DNA from: an uncultured Alphaproteobacteria bacterium | GTDB taxonomy: Bacteria > Pseudomonadota > Alphaproteobacteria > UBA3830 | DNA: 64,000 nucleotides | Assembly (NCBI GenBank): GCA_944390765.1 | Contig: CALXQM010000010.1 | Coordinates: 1 to 64,000, forward strand | Direction of reading: 5' to 3' | Shown here: in pieces, positions 43,435 through 52,375 of the stretch | Position numbering within the stretch: position 1 is the first letter of the stretch | Layout: every line of letters starts with the position of its first letter | Notes under the pieces: generated by a model | Seen by the model: the letters and a program-made list of their open reading frames with translations, nothing else | Database searches by the model: none | Told to the model about the DNA's origin: nothing | Translations under genes and position numbers: made by a program

Positions 43435-43579
43435 TACATTTTCTCATTATTATTTTCACTGATTATAGTAGTGTATTGTAAATATACAATAGTCTATTAG
43501 TATTTATAATTTTATTTAATTTGATTTTTTTTCTATATATGTGATACATTCATAAAAATATGTTGGAGGAGAAGGTTAA

Positions 43580-45676
43580 ATGTTTTCTGTAGATAAATTG
43601 TGTTATGGAGAACTATTTGTTATTGGATTAAGTATTCTAGCTTTAGCATATGGGCTATTTAATGCAGTAAATATGCTCAAACTTGATAAAGGGAATAATA
43701 AGATGCAAGAAATTGCCGGCGCCATTCAAAATGGAGCCTCTGCTTATTTAAATAGGCAGTATTCTACCATTGCAATAGTTGGAGTAGTTGTAACTTTATT
43801 GGTATTTTATTTTATGGGATTTTATTCAGCTCTTGGATTTGTCCTTGGAGCGGTTTTATCTGGAGTTGCTGGATATATTGGAATGAATATTTCTGTAAGA
43901 GCAAATGTAAGAACGACCGAGGCTGCTAAAAAAGGCGTAGAGTATGCTTTATCTGTTGCATATAAGTCGGGAGCTGTAACTGGATTTCTCGTAGTTGGTT
44001 TGGGTTTAATTGGTATTGCAGGTTATTATTTTTATCTTATGCATTACATAACCGATACGAGATTAATATCCGAAGCTTTAATTGCGATGGGATTCGGCGC
44101 GTCATTAATTTCAATTTTTGCTCGACTTGGTGGTGGTATTTTTACAAAAGGAGCAGATGTTGGAGCTGATTTAGTAGGAAAAGTTGAAGCAGGTATTCCA
44201 GAAGATGATCCTAGAAATCCAGCAGTCATTGCTGATAATGTCGGAGATAATGTCGGAGATTGTGCTGGTATGGCGGCTGATTTATTTGAGACTTATGTTG
44301 TTACTATTGCAGCAACTATCGTTTTAGCTCAAATTTCATTTCCAAAATTTTTAAGCATTAGTTTTTATCCTTTAATAATTTCGGCTGTTTGCATTTTCGG
44401 CTCTATTCTTGGAACTTACTTTGTAAAACTTGGGAAAAGTGGAAATGTAATGCATGCTTTGTATAAGGGATTATTTGCAACAATTATATTCTCTATGATT
44501 CTTATCTGGGGAGCAACCGATTTTATGTTTGGTAATTTAGAATTTGCTAATGACGGACTTACATTTACAGCAAATAATCTTTTGATATGTGCTATGAGTG
44601 GATTGATAGTTACTTTATTCTTAGTATTTATTACTGAATATTATACTTCTTATTCTTATAGACCAGTAATTAGTATTGCAAAAGCATCTACTACCGGACA
44701 TGGTACTAATATTATTCAAGGTCTTGCTATATCTATGGAAGCTACAGCTTTACCTATATTGGTAATTTGTGCTGGTATTTTGGTCTCTTATCTTAATGCT
44801 GGACTTTATGGTATAGCGATTTCTGCTACAACTATGTTAGCTCTTGCTGGAATTATAGTAACTTTAGACGCATATGGTCCGGTTACTGATAATGCAGGTG
44901 GAATTGCAGAAATGTCAGGATTACCTGAAATAGTGAGAAATGTTACTGATAAATTAGACGCCGTTGGAAATACAACAAAAGCTGTGACCAAGGGGTATGC
45001 AATAGGATCTGCTGGATTGGCTTCATTAGTTTTATTTTCAGCTTATACTCAAGATATTTCATTTTATTTCCCTGATTTAAATATAAAGTTTGAGTTAGGA
45101 AATCCATATGTAGTAATTGGTTTAATTATTGGCGGTTTATTACCATATTTATTTGGTGCTTGCGGTATGATGGCTGTTGGTAGAGCAGGAGGAGCAATTG
45201 TGGTTGAGGTAAGACGTCAATTTAAAACTATAAAAGGCATTATGGAAGGTAAAGCTAAACCTGACTATAAAACAGCCGTCGATATTCTTACAAAAGAAGC
45301 TATTAAAGAAATGTTATTACCTTCATTATTGCCAGTATTAACCCCTATAGTTTTATATTTTGCAATTGCTGGAGTAGCGGGAAATGAAGCTGGATTAATT
45401 AGTGTAGGAGCAATGTTACTTGGAACTATTTTAACAGGATTATTTTTAGCTATATCCATGACATCAGGTGGAGGAGCTTGGGATAATGCTAAAAAGTATA
45501 TAGAAAATGGAAATTTCGGAGGAAAAGGTTCTGAAGCTCATAAAGCTGCGGTAACTGGTGATACTGTCGGAGATCCATATAAGGATACAGCAGGACCAGC
45601 AATTAATCCTATGATTAAAATTACAAATATCGTTGCTATATTACTTTTGGCATCTTTATCTAAAATTATATTTTAA
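43580..45676 (+). CDS. hppA: Membrane H+-translocating pyrophosphatase (K+-independent type)
   Basis: This 698-residue, ~16-helix pump hydrolyses PPi and moves H+ out of the cytoplasm. Substrate signatures are present: [56 protein letters not shown] near residue 185, and a C-terminal [17 protein letters not shown] with [23 protein letters not shown]. The position that decides K+ need reads GNTTKA (Lys, not Ala), the mark of K+-independent H+-pumping enzymes. A GGAGGAGAAGG site precedes the ATG, and a perfect terminator follows. In intracellular bacteria this pump recovers energy from biosynthetic PPi. Confidence 0.96.
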   Translation: MFSVDKLCYGELFVIGLSILALAYGLFNAVNMLKLDKGNNKMQEIAGAIQNGASAYLNRQYSTIAIVGVVVTLLVFYFMGFYSALGFVLGAVLSGVAGYIGMNISVRANVRTTEAAKKGVEYALSVAYKSGAVTGFLVVGLGLIGIAGYYFYLMHYITDTRLISEALIAMGFGASLISIFARLGGGIFTKGADVGADLVGKVEAGIPEDDPRNPAVIADNVGDNVGDCAGMAADLFETYVVTIAATIVLAQISFPKFLSISFYPLIISAVCIFGSILGTYFVKLGKSGNVMHALYKGLFATIIFSMILIWGATDFMFGNLEFANDGLTFTANNLLICAMSGLIVTLFLVFITEYYTSYSYRPVISIAKASTTGHGTNIIQGLAISMEATALPILVICAGILVSYLNAGLYGIAISATTMLALAGIIVTLDAYGPVTDNAGGIAEMSGLPEIVRNVTDKLDAVGNTTKAVTKGYAIGSAGLASLVLFSAYTQDISFYFPDLNIKFELGNPYVVIGLIIGGLLPYLFGACGMMAVGRAGGAIVVEVRRQFKTIKGIMEGKAKPDYKTAVDILTKEAIKEMLLPSLLPVLTPIVLYFAIAGVAGNEAGLISVGAMLLGTILTGLFLAISMTSGGGAWDNAKKYIENGNFGGKGSEAHKAAVTGDTVGDPYKDTAGPAINPMIKITNIVAILLLASLSKIIF

Positions 45677-45698
45677 CTTCTTATAAGAGTAGAATATG

Positions 45699-45726
45699 TA
45701 AGCCTCCATCAGGAGGCTTATTTTAT
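45699..45726 (+). terminator. Rho-independent terminator of hppA
   Basis: TAAGCCTCC and GGAGGCTTA form a perfect 9-bp stem with a 4-base loop, followed by TTTTATT. It lies about 22 bases after the stop. Confidence 0.92.
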
Positions 45727-45840
45727 TAAGTAGTTTAATAAAGTTATTCATAAACAAAATATAATTAATATTTTTTGTTTTATAGTATAAAAAATACCAA
45801 ATATTCAAGGCTGTATAGAACAACACGTAATAAGTGGAAA

Positions 45841-45875
45841 ATGTGGAGACTATATGGCTCCGTGTGATGATGCTA
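45841..45875 (+). repeat. Dispersed TATAT-loop hairpin element
   Basis: TGGAGAC, TATAT, GGCTCCGTGTGATGATGCTA. GAG/CTC outer pairs replace the AA/TT of other copies, keeping most of the stem. Confidence 0.55.
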
Positions 45876-45904
45876 AAAAATGCTCCCCTCAATGACGGCG
45901 CATA

Positions 45905-45943
45905 GCGTCATTCTGAGCGAGTGCAACGAACGTGAGAATCCAT
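45905..45943 (+). repeat. Dispersed palindromic repeat, subtype B
   Basis: GCGTCATTCTGAGCGAG to GTGAGAATCCAT with perfect ATTCT/AGAAT arms. Confidence 0.88.
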
Positions 45944-45980
45944 TTATACATTTAACATCCCTGCATGCTACAGTATTGTT

Positions 45981-46017
45981 ATGGATCACCACGTCGCTTC
46001 GCTCCTCGTTATGACGA
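45981..46017 (-). repeat. Dispersed palindromic repeat, subtype A (mismatched arm)
   Basis: In sense orientation the arms read ATAAC and GTGAT, pairing at four of five positions. Confidence 0.85.
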
Positions 46018-46073
46018 AAGGAGAAAAAGTCCCTTGCAATGGCGAAAAGTAGAAGAGGCGAAATATATGTCTC

Positions 46074-46110
46074 CGTATTCTGAGTGCACGAAGTGAGAGT
46101 GAGAATCTAT
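46074..46110 (+). repeat. Dispersed palindromic repeat, subtype B (truncated left end)
   Basis: The left end reads CGTATTCTGAG, missing two bases of the usual CGTCATT; ATTCT/AGAAT arms still pair. Confidence 0.8.
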
Positions 46111-46187
46111 TTTAGTACTCTCATTATGTTACGTCATGTCACTTCATTTCTCGTAATTTAGTACCTTACAGTAAATTTTAACCCTTT

Positions 46188-46598
46188 TTAATGAATTTGT
46201 TCGATTATTCGTTTGTCTTTATTTTTAGAAAAGAGTATCTTAACTGTATCTTCAGGAAGAAAATTTTCTATAATTTCAGGCCATTCAATAATAGTAATAT
46301 ATAAAGGAAATGCTTCATCTATACCTAATTCATAAAATTCCTCTTTAGATTTTATACGGTAACAATCGACATGCCAAATTTCTGCTATATTAGACTGATA
46401 TGTTTGAATAATATTGAAAGTAGGGCTACTAATATCAATAATATTGTTATTTAATGATCTGATAAAATATTTTGCAAAAGTAGTCTTTCCAAAACCCAAA
46501 TTACCATATAAAGCAAAACATTTTCCTGGTCTTGCAAATTGTGAAAAATATTCAGCAGCTAGTTTAGTTTGTTCAAGAGAATTACAAATAAATTTCAT
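46188..46598 (-). CDS. tsaE: tRNA threonylcarbamoyladenosine biosynthesis ATPase TsaE
   Basis: This 136-residue P-loop ATPase works with TsaD and TsaB in making t6A37 of tRNA. The Walker A is LYGNLGFGKTTFAKYF near residue 30 (family usually GDLGAGKTT), followed by ISSPTFNIIQTYQSNIAEIWHVDCYRIKSKEEFYELGIDEAF and IIEWPEI, all typical. The stop is at the repeat-rich gap and its start overlaps pth by one base. TsaD is encoded at 50682-51698. Confidence 0.94.
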   Translation of the reverse strand: MKFICNSLEQTKLAAEYFSQFARPGKCFALYGNLGFGKTTFAKYFIRSLNNNIIDISSPTFNIIQTYQSNIAEIWHVDCYRIKSKEEFYELGIDEAFPLYITIIEWPEIIENFLPEDTVKILFSKNKDKRIIEQIH

Positions 46599-47170
46599 TA
46601 TAAGTTAATTAACTGCTCTAATTTTTTATTATCTTTTGATAACAGTATTGATAGATTATTTTTAATAATATCCGAAATAGAATCTAATTGTTTTAATTGT
46701 TCATCTGTAAAATTTCCTAAAACATAAGAAACAACCATAGATTTTTCTGTAGGTCGACCAATCCCTATTCTGATTCGCCAATAATCGATTCCAGCTAATT
46801 CATCAATACTTTTTAGACCATTATGTCCTCCATTACCTCCTCCAATTTTTATTTTTACACGACCAAAAGGTAAATCTATATCATCATGGAATACGTATAT
46901 TTGATTAATAGGAATTTTATAAAAATCCATAAGAAAGCGTATAGCTCTTCCTGACAAATTCATAAATGTTAGAGGCCTTGCTAAAATGATTTTTAATTTA
47001 TTAAAATAAAACGAACTAATTTCAGCAACTCCACCTATCTTTTTAAAAAAATTAGAAGCAAATGAACTCGCAATTGCTTCTATTATTCTAAAACCGGCAT
47101 TATGTCTATTATAACAATATTCCGAGCCTGGATTACCAAGCCCAACTAATAAAAAGCTGTTATTATTCAT
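46598..47170 (-). CDS. pth: Peptidyl-tRNA hydrolase
   Basis: This 190-residue enzyme recycles stalled peptidyl-tRNA. FLLVGLGNPGSEYCYNRHNAGFRIIEAI carries the catalytic His. Asn-containing FMNLSGRAIRFLMDFYKIPINQIYVFHDDIDLPFGRVKIKIGGGNGGHNGLKSI contains the conserved Asp and GGxxGHNG block. It follows rplY by seven bases, the classic rplY-pth pair. Confidence 0.97.
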   Translation of the reverse strand: MNNNSFLLVGLGNPGSEYCYNRHNAGFRIIEAIASSFASNFFKKIGGVAEISSFYFNKLKIILARPLTFMNLSGRAIRFLMDFYKIPINQIYVFHDDIDLPFGRVKIKIGGGNGGHNGLKSIDELAGIDYWRIRIGIGRPTEKSMVVSYVLGNFTDEQLKQLDSISDIIKNNLSILLSKDNKKLEQLINL

Positions 47171-47177
47171 AAATAAC

Positions 47178-47816
47178 TTATGCTTTTGCCTCTGTATTTT
47201 CTGTTGAAGTTGCTTCTGCAGATGCTTCTGCTTGTGTATCAGATTTCATGACAGTTGGAGCTACAACTGTAGCAATAGTCGAAACCTTAGCACTTACAGG
47301 CAAAGAAACTCCTTCAGGAAGTTTTAAATTATTAGAATGCACAGTATGATGAAATTCAAAACCCGTTAAATCAACTTCAATATGCTCTGGAATTTTCTCT
47401 GGATCACATAACACATCTATTTCATGAGTTAACACATTTAAAACTCCTCCGAGCTTTAACCCAGGTGAAGCATCTTCATGCGAAAAAATAATAGGAACAC
47501 GTACAGTAACTTTGTTGCCTTTACCTACTCTCATAAAATCAACATGCAAAATCTGATCTGTCACAGGATGAATTTGAGCTTCCTTTGCTATAAATTTCTG
47601 TCCTTTTTTTCCAATTCCATGAATTTCAAATACTGTAGAGAAAAAATTTGATTTATAAACATAACGATTTAATAAATCTCTAGAAATACAAATACTTTCT
47701 GGTTTTGATTTATCTCCATACACGATGCAAGGAACGAAACCATTTTTTCTATCTATTCTTGCAGCACTAGTTCCAAGGCTTTCTCTATTTTTTGCTTCTA
47801 AAACAACAGTAGCCAT
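47178..47816 (-). CDS. rplY: 50S ribosomal protein L25 (CTC form)
   Basis: The 5S rRNA-binding protein of the general stress (CTC) type has 212 residues. The L25 domain (1-~95) includes TSAARIDRKNGFVPCIVYGDKSKP and HPVTDQILHVDFMRVGKGNKVTVRVPI. The C-terminal TL5-like extension (~96-190) includes GLKLGGVLNVLTHEIDVLCDPEKIPEHIEVDL, and a short Ala/Glu/Thr tail ends the protein. It is the gene right before pth, with prs 38 bases upstream. Confidence 0.96.
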   Translation of the reverse strand: MATVVLEAKNRESLGTSAARIDRKNGFVPCIVYGDKSKPESICISRDLLNRYVYKSNFFSTVFEIHGIGKKGQKFIAKEAQIHPVTDQILHVDFMRVGKGNKVTVRVPIIFSHEDASPGLKLGGVLNVLTHEIDVLCDPEKIPEHIEVDLTGFEFHHTVHSNNLKLPEGVSLPVSAKVSTIATVVAPTVMKSDTQAEASAEATSTENTEAKA

Positions 47817-47854
47817 TACAAAATCCCTTTTAATTCATTATCTATATCAATCTA

Positions 47855-48727
47855 CTATAATATAGCTTGAATTGTTTTAACTATCAATGAAGCTATTGAT
47901 AATTTTTCAAACTTGTTCGGATATTCTAATTTTTTTTGTATGCTATCGGTTATTACAATTTTAGTAATACTAGATTGATTTAATAATTTTTCTGTTTCTT
48001 CATTAAAGGTAGCATGAGTAGCATATGTTATAATTTCTTTAGTTCCTATTTTAAATAATTGATTAGCGGAAAATAATAAAGTTTTTCCTGTATCAATAAT
48101 ATCATCACATAAAATACATAACTTGTTATTAACATTGTAATTGAAAGAAATATGAATAATGTCCCCATTATCATCTCTAATTTTTTCTCCATTAATAGAC
48201 GTGCACCCCAGCATTTTTGCTATACTATTAGAAATATGAGATCTTCCTTTATCTGGCGACACAATAATGATATCTTCGTTTTTGTAATGTTTTTGAATAT
48301 CCTGGACAAATAATTCTTGTGTAGATAGGTGTATCATTGGAATTTTTATATAAGGTTTATTATGACAATCTACAAAGATACAATAAAAGATATTTTTAAA
48401 TGTTTCCAAAAAAGTTAAAAATAAAGTATCTGCTTTTGATGAAAAAGAAATATTTTTATCTTGTCGCGAATATCCGAGATATGTAATACATAATATTATT
48501 TTTTTCACATTCCTTAAAGCATTTAAAGTTAAAAAAAGTTCTATCCATGCTTCATTGGATGAGGTTTGTGTAATTATTATAACTTCTTCAGTATTAAAAG
48601 GATAAATTAGTACTTTTAATTCTCCGCAATTAAATTTTTTAATATAAGTTTTTCTACAAGGAATATTCAAATCATGTGCTACAAGTTTAGCTAAATGTTC
48701 TGAATTTGAAGTATATATAATATTCAT
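47855..48727 (-). CDS. prs: Ribose-phosphate pyrophosphokinase (divergent)
   Basis: This 290-residue PRPP synthase is shorter than the usual ~315. Family blocks are visible but drifted. GYSRQDKNISF matches the catalytic flexible loop; FVDCHNKPYIKIPMIHLST replaces the DLHA..Q.F.IPVD type motif; VSPDKGRSHISNSIAKMLG lacks the usual GG.RA pattern; and the PRPP loop CILCDDIIDTGKTL is well kept. The gene lies between pgeF and rplY. The key PRPP loop and Arg-Gln-Asp motif suggest an active enzyme, but regulatory ADP sites may be lost. Confidence 0.82.
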   Translation of the reverse strand: MNIIYTSNSEHLAKLVAHDLNIPCRKTYIKKFNCGELKVLIYPFNTEEVIIITQTSSNEAWIELFLTLNALRNVKKIILCITYLGYSRQDKNISFSSKADTLFLTFLETFKNIFYCIFVDCHNKPYIKIPMIHLSTQELFVQDIQKHYKNEDIIIVSPDKGRSHISNSIAKMLGCTSINGEKIRDDNGDIIHISFNYNVNNKLCILCDDIIDTGKTLLFSANQLFKIGTKEIITYATHATFNEETEKLLNQSSITKIVITDSIQKKLEYPNKFEKLSIASLIVKTIQAIL

Positions 48728-49456
48728 TTACTTTAAACATATAATTGAGATATTACGTCCGCATATTCCATTAGTATGATTTTTTGCATAACGATAGCTA
48801 AAGTATTTTTCATGTTGTTTATATGTATCAATGTCTACTAAATCAATATTATCAGGTTTAATTCCTATTTTACGAAGAACCAAAGTACAAAATTTTGGCA
48901 AATCAAAATAATTGCGATTCTTTACTGAAGAAAAACAACTATAATAATTAGAAAAATTCTTTATAAAATCATTGTGCACTTCGTAACTATTACAATGAAT
49001 GCATGGACCTATTATGACTTTAATATCTGAGGGTTTACTACCTAAATATTGCATTTTTTCTACGGTATTTTCTAATATTCCTGCGTAAGCCCCTTTCCAT
49101 CCGGCATGAGCTGCACCTATAATTTTTTCGTTTTTATCAAAAAATAATACCGGCGCACAATCCGCAGTTAAAATACCAATAGCAATATTTGGAACATTTG
49201 TAACCATTGCATCAAAATTCAAATCACTTTTGGAATCCTTATTGACTATTAAACAGTCTGTCCCATGTACCTGGTTTAAGGTTATTAATGAATCCGCATC
49301 TATAAATTGCTTAACATAATTTAAATTTAAGTTTACATTTTCTAATTCATCTCCAACGAATTTACTACAATTAAGCGAAGAGTATAAACCTTTACTATAA
49401 CCTCCGCTCCTTCCAAAAAATGAATAAGAAATATTATCTAGTTTTTTATATAACAA
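48728..49456 (-). CDS. pgeF: Purine nucleoside phosphorylase/laccase-domain protein PgeF (YfiH)
   Basis: This 242-residue protein of the PgeF/YfiH (DUF152) family has the zinc-site motifs TLNQVHGTDCLIV, AAHAGWKGAYAGILENTVEKM and IIGPCIHCNSYEV, with the two His and one Cys ligands present. Members act on purine nucleosides or remove mis-made muropeptides in cell-wall synthesis. It sits between gapR (six bases upstream) and prs. Confidence 0.93.
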   Translation of the reverse strand: MLYKKLDNISYSFFGRSGGYSKGLYSSLNCSKFVGDELENVNLNLNYVKQFIDADSLITLNQVHGTDCLIVNKDSKSDLNFDAMVTNVPNIAIGILTADCAPVLFFDKNEKIIGAAHAGWKGAYAGILENTVEKMQYLGSKPSDIKVIIGPCIHCNSYEVHNDFIKNFSNYYSCFSSVKNRNYFDLPKFCTLVLRKIGIKPDNIDLVDIDTYKQHEKYFSYRYAKNHTNGICGRNISIICLK

Positions 49457-49461
49457 ATATT

Positions 49462-49728
49462 TTAATCTCCTGCAGAATCAGATTCATGTGATGGAACTAA
49501 TCCTAGTGCAACCATATATGTATCTAATAAAAGATCTTCATTTTCACGGTCTTCTGTTTTCATTTTTTTTAATTTAATAATTTTTTTCATAGTTTTTACA
49601 TCAAAACCGTCAGCTTTGGCTTGTTTGAAAACATCTGCAATATTTTCTTGAATTTCTACACGTTCAACTTCTAAATTTTCAATTTTTTCAATATAAAGTT
49701 TTAATTTGTTAACGTCGCTTGAATGCAT
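49462..49728 (-). CDS. gapR: GapR-family nucleoid protein (DUF2312)
   Basis: This 88-residue helical DNA-binding protein matches the alphaproteobacterial DUF2312/GapR family. LKLYIEKIENLEVERVEIQENIADVFKQAKADGFDVKTMKKIIKLKKM is the family core. GapR binds overtwisted AT-rich DNA ahead of replication forks and is essential in Caulobacter. Its presence is one of the clearest class markers in the window. It begins the gapR-pgeF-prs-rplY-pth-tsaE leftward run and is divergent from lpxC. Confidence 0.93.
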   Translation of the reverse strand: MHSSDVNKLKLYIEKIENLEVERVEIQENIADVFKQAKADGFDVKTMKKIIKLKKMKTEDRENEDLLLDTYMVALGLVPSHESDSAGD

Positions 49729-49836
49729 ATCTATTCTCCATTAATAACGAATAATTTTCATTAGGAATATTATATTCCTAGATTGATAAAAAGCAACTTA
49801 TGCAATATTATTACCATATTCCATTTGAGGCTTAAT

Positions 49837-50682
49837 ATGTTACAAGCAACTTTAAAAGAACCCTTTACATTAAAAGGATTAGGTGTACATTCAGGAAAAG
49901 AATGTAGCGTAACTGTATATCCAGCAGAGGAAGATAATGGAATAATATTTAAACTTAAAAATTCTCAATCAGTCATTAAAGGAAATTTCTCTAACGTATC
50001 TGATACAAGAATGTGTACTCAAATTTCTAATACTGAAGGACAATCTCTAAAAACTATAGAACATTTAGTCGCCGCTTTGTACGGTTTAAAAATTTCTAAT
50101 GCTTTTATTGAAGTAAATGGAGGGGAAATACCTATATTGGACGGTAGCGCAAAACCATTCGCTTCTGAAATAAATAAAATAGGAGTAAAACAGCAATCGA
50201 AAAATCGTAAAATTATTAAAATTATTAAGAAAGTAAAAGTAACCGATAATGAAAAATATGAAGAATTATCATCGGGCGATTCATTCACATTTAATATAAA
50301 ATGTGATTTTGTAAAAAAAGGTTTACTTACTTCTGAGATAAATTTTGATTTAAACAAGGATAATTTTTATGAAAATATAGCCCCTGCAAGAACATTTGGA
50401 TTTATATCAGATGTAGAAATTTTAAGGAAGAATAACCTAGCATTAGGAGCATCTTTAGAAAATACTGTTGTGTATGATAATTATGGAAAACCTATGAATG
50501 CTGGAGGATTGAGATTCGAAAACGAATCCGTAAAACACAAATTACTCGATGTTATTGGAGATTTGTCTTTATCAGGTTATTGGATTCAAGGGCATTTTTC
50601 TGCATTTTGTCCTAGTCATAAATTAAATAATATTTTATTGAAATTACTATTTAGCAATCCAGAAAATTATGAAATTTTGTAA
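49837..50682 (+). CDS. lpxC: UDP-3-O-acyl-N-acetylglucosamine deacetylase LpxC
   Basis: This ~282-residue zinc enzyme catalyses the committed step of lipid A synthesis. The start MLQATLKEPFTLKGLGVHSGKE is the family's; the upstream open frame to 49783 is ignored. Zinc ligands lie in LKTIEHLVAALYGL near residue 80 and VKHKLLDVIGDLSLSG near 240, and the catalytic His in QGHFSAFCPSHK near 265. The insert region includes TSEINFDLNKD and PARTFGF. Its stop overlaps the tsaD ATG by one base. It shows that this organism makes lipid A, unlike Anaplasmataceae, which lack it. Confidence 0.96.
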   Translation: MLQATLKEPFTLKGLGVHSGKECSVTVYPAEEDNGIIFKLKNSQSVIKGNFSNVSDTRMCTQISNTEGQSLKTIEHLVAALYGLKISNAFIEVNGGEIPILDGSAKPFASEINKIGVKQQSKNRKIIKIIKKVKVTDNEKYEELSSGDSFTFNIKCDFVKKGLLTSEINFDLNKDNFYENIAPARTFGFISDVEILRKNNLALGASLENTVVYDNYGKPMNAGGLRFENESVKHKLLDVIGDLSLSGYWIQGHFSAFCPSHKLNNILLKLLFSNPENYEIL

Positions 50683-51698
50683 TGAATTATGTCTTAGGAA
50701 TAGAATCGAGTTGTGATGAAACTGCGGCAGCTGTAGTTTCTGACTTCAGAGAAGTTTTATCTAATATTGTATATTCACAAATAGAAGAACATAAACCTTA
50801 CGGTGGAGTCGTGCCTGAAATAGCAGCCCGTTCCCATTTAGAAAAAATTGATATAGTTGTAAAAAACACTTTAGAAAAGGCTAATTTACAATTATCTGAC
50901 ATAAGCGCTATTGCTGCAGCTTGTGGTCCTGGATTAATCGGAGGATTAATTGTAGGTGCAACATTTGCAAAAACATTATCTTTAGCTACTAATATTCCAT
51001 TTATTGCAATAAACCATATAGAAGCTCATGCGTTATCTGTTCGTATTACTGAAAATGTAGATTTTCCTTATTTATTAATGCTTGTTTCAGGTGGGCACTG
51101 CCAAATTTGCATTGTACACGATATTGATAAATTTGAAGTTATAGGAAAAACGATAGATGATTCAGTTGGAGAGTCGTTTGATAAGGTTTCTAAAATACTA
51201 GGTTTTGGATATCCAGGAGGGCCAGCTATTGAAAAAATATATTTTGAAGCTAATCCAGATAATTTTAAATTACCTCACCCAATTTGTATAAAAGGTAATT
51301 GTGATTTTTCTTTTTCAGGCTTAAAAACGGCGGTATTAACAGCAAGTGAAAAATGTTACTCTATCCAAGAGAAAAAGGATTTAGCTGCGAGTTTTCAAAA
51401 AACTGTAACGGAAATATTATCATTTAAAATGAAACAAGCTTTATCATTATGCCTTTCGAAAGGTATTAAAATTACATCTGCAGTTATTAGCGGAGGTGTA
51501 GCAGCAAATGTTATTATTCGTACAGCTTTGGATTCTATTTGTAAAGAGTTTGACATTCCATTTTTTGCTCCTCCCATTAAATTCTGTACAGATAATGGTG
51601 CTATGATTGCTTGGGCCGGTATAGAAAAATTTCGAAAAAATAAATTTAATGATTTAAATTTTAAACCTCGCCCTAGATGGGCATTAGGTGAATCATAA
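50682..51698 (+). CDS. tsaD: tRNA N6-adenosine threonylcarbamoyltransferase TsaD
   Basis: This 338-residue ASKHA-fold enzyme completes t6A. The ATP/metal motifs are VLGIESSCDETAAAVV, IAINHIEAHALSVRI (metal HxxxH), MLVSGGHCQICIVHDI, VGESFDKVSKILGFGYPGGPAIEKI and CTDNGAMIAWAGIEKF. All are canonical. The gene is translationally joined to lpxC. Its partner TsaE is at 46188-46598; TsaB is not in the window. Confidence 0.97.
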   Translation: MNYVLGIESSCDETAAAVVSDFREVLSNIVYSQIEEHKPYGGVVPEIAARSHLEKIDIVVKNTLEKANLQLSDISAIAAACGPGLIGGLIVGATFAKTLSLATNIPFIAINHIEAHALSVRITENVDFPYLLMLVSGGHCQICIVHDIDKFEVIGKTIDDSVGESFDKVSKILGFGYPGGPAIEKIYFEANPDNFKLPHPICIKGNCDFSFSGLKTAVLTASEKCYSIQEKKDLAASFQKTVTEILSFKMKQALSLCLSKGIKITSAVISGGVAANVIIRTALDSICKEFDIPFFAPPIKFCTDNGAMIAWAGIEKFRKNKFNDLNFKPRPRWALGES

Positions 51699-51738
51699 TT
51701 ATGGATTATTATCATTTAAAAGGATTAAACTAACTCAT

Positions 51739-51777
51739 AGTCATTCTGAGTGTTCCACTTTTTACGAGGCAATCCAT
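51739..51777 (+). repeat. Chimeric palindromic repeat (B left end, A right end)
   Basis: Starts GTCATTCTGAGTG like subtype B and ends ACGAGGCAATCCATT like subtype A. The arms ATTCT and GCAAT do not pair, so it looks like a recombined or dead copy. Confidence 0.6.
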
Positions 51778-51785
51778 TCTTTCCA

Positions 51786-51823
51786 GCGTCATTGCGAGGA
51801 GCGAAGCGACGTGGTAATCTATA
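51786..51823 (+). repeat. Dispersed palindromic repeat, subtype A (wobble arm)
   Basis: Arms ATTGC and GTAAT pair with one G-T wobble, an intermediate between GC/GC and AC/GT copies. Confidence 0.88.
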
Positions 51824-51843
51824 CGTCATGTGGAAGTACGTCA

Positions 51844-51881
51844 ATAGATTCTCACGCTCGTTGCACTCGCTCAGAATGACG
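51844..51881 (-). repeat. Dispersed palindromic repeat, subtype B
   Basis: Sense strand CGTCATTCTGAGCGAG to GTGAGAATCTAT, same core as 32969-33006. Confidence 0.88.
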
Positions 51882-51968
51882 AGCGAGGGAAGGCGCTCAG
51901 AGTAATGCGAGAGGGAGAGAGTGTGTTCGCTCAGAATTACGCCTAGAGGACGTGAGGAAAGTGCCTAT

Positions 51969-52010
51969 AGCGTCATCACGCGGAGCCATACAGTCTCCGC
52001 CTCTTCCACT
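51969..52010 (-). repeat. Dispersed TATAT-loop hairpin element
   Basis: Inverted copy AGCGTCATCACGCGGAGCC, ATACA, GTCTCCGCCTCTTCCACTTT. GGAG/CTCC pairing replaces the GAAG/CTTC of other copies; the loop is one base changed. Confidence 0.55.
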
Positions 52011-52095
52011 TTTCATAATTGCTTGGATTCTTCCTTTCTCTCGTCATAATGAGTATCCTTCTCTTTCCAGCATCATTACAGTGAGCTATCTCTCT

Positions 52096-52133
52096 GCGTC
52101 ATTACGAGGAGCGAAGCGACGTGGTAATCTATA
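52096..52133 (+). repeat. Dispersed palindromic repeat, subtype A (AC/GT arms)
   Basis: Arms ATTAC and GTAAT pair perfectly; both sides differ from ATTGC/GCAAT copies. Confidence 0.88.
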
Positions 52134-52375
52134 ATAGCTCGCTTTAGTAATTTGGAGGTATTAACTCCGCGGTAATCTATGGTATGGCAGTCCATCTACT
52201 CGTTTTAGAGTGATCCATATTACATTCTGTATAAATAAAAATTATTTTTAAGAAAAAAATTTATAAATTAATTCATAAAATTTAATCATATTTAATAATT
52301 TATTAAATACTTTTCATAAATATATAATTTATATAAAATACAAAATATATTTGCGTAAATACGCTAGGAAATGAA

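Larger units (their letters stand above)
45727..46187. other. Intergenic repeat cluster
   Basis: Left part AT-rich with no gene (the minus-strand frame at 45656-45892 is rejected). From 45841 it holds a TATAT-loop element, B repeats at 45905-45943 and 46074-46110 and an A repeat at 45981-46017, reaching the 3' end of tsaE. Confidence 0.65.
51699..52375. other. Intergenic repeat cluster before the giant TadG-like gene
   Basis: About 680 bases with no gene. 51739-52133 is a mosaic of repeats: a chimeric A/B copy at 51739-51777, A at 51786-51823 and 52096-52133, B at 51844-51881, and an inverted TATAT-loop element at 51969-52010. 52200-52375 is AT-rich and probably holds the promoter and leader of the giant gene, with TAGGAAATGAA before its ATG. 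Confidence 0.65.
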
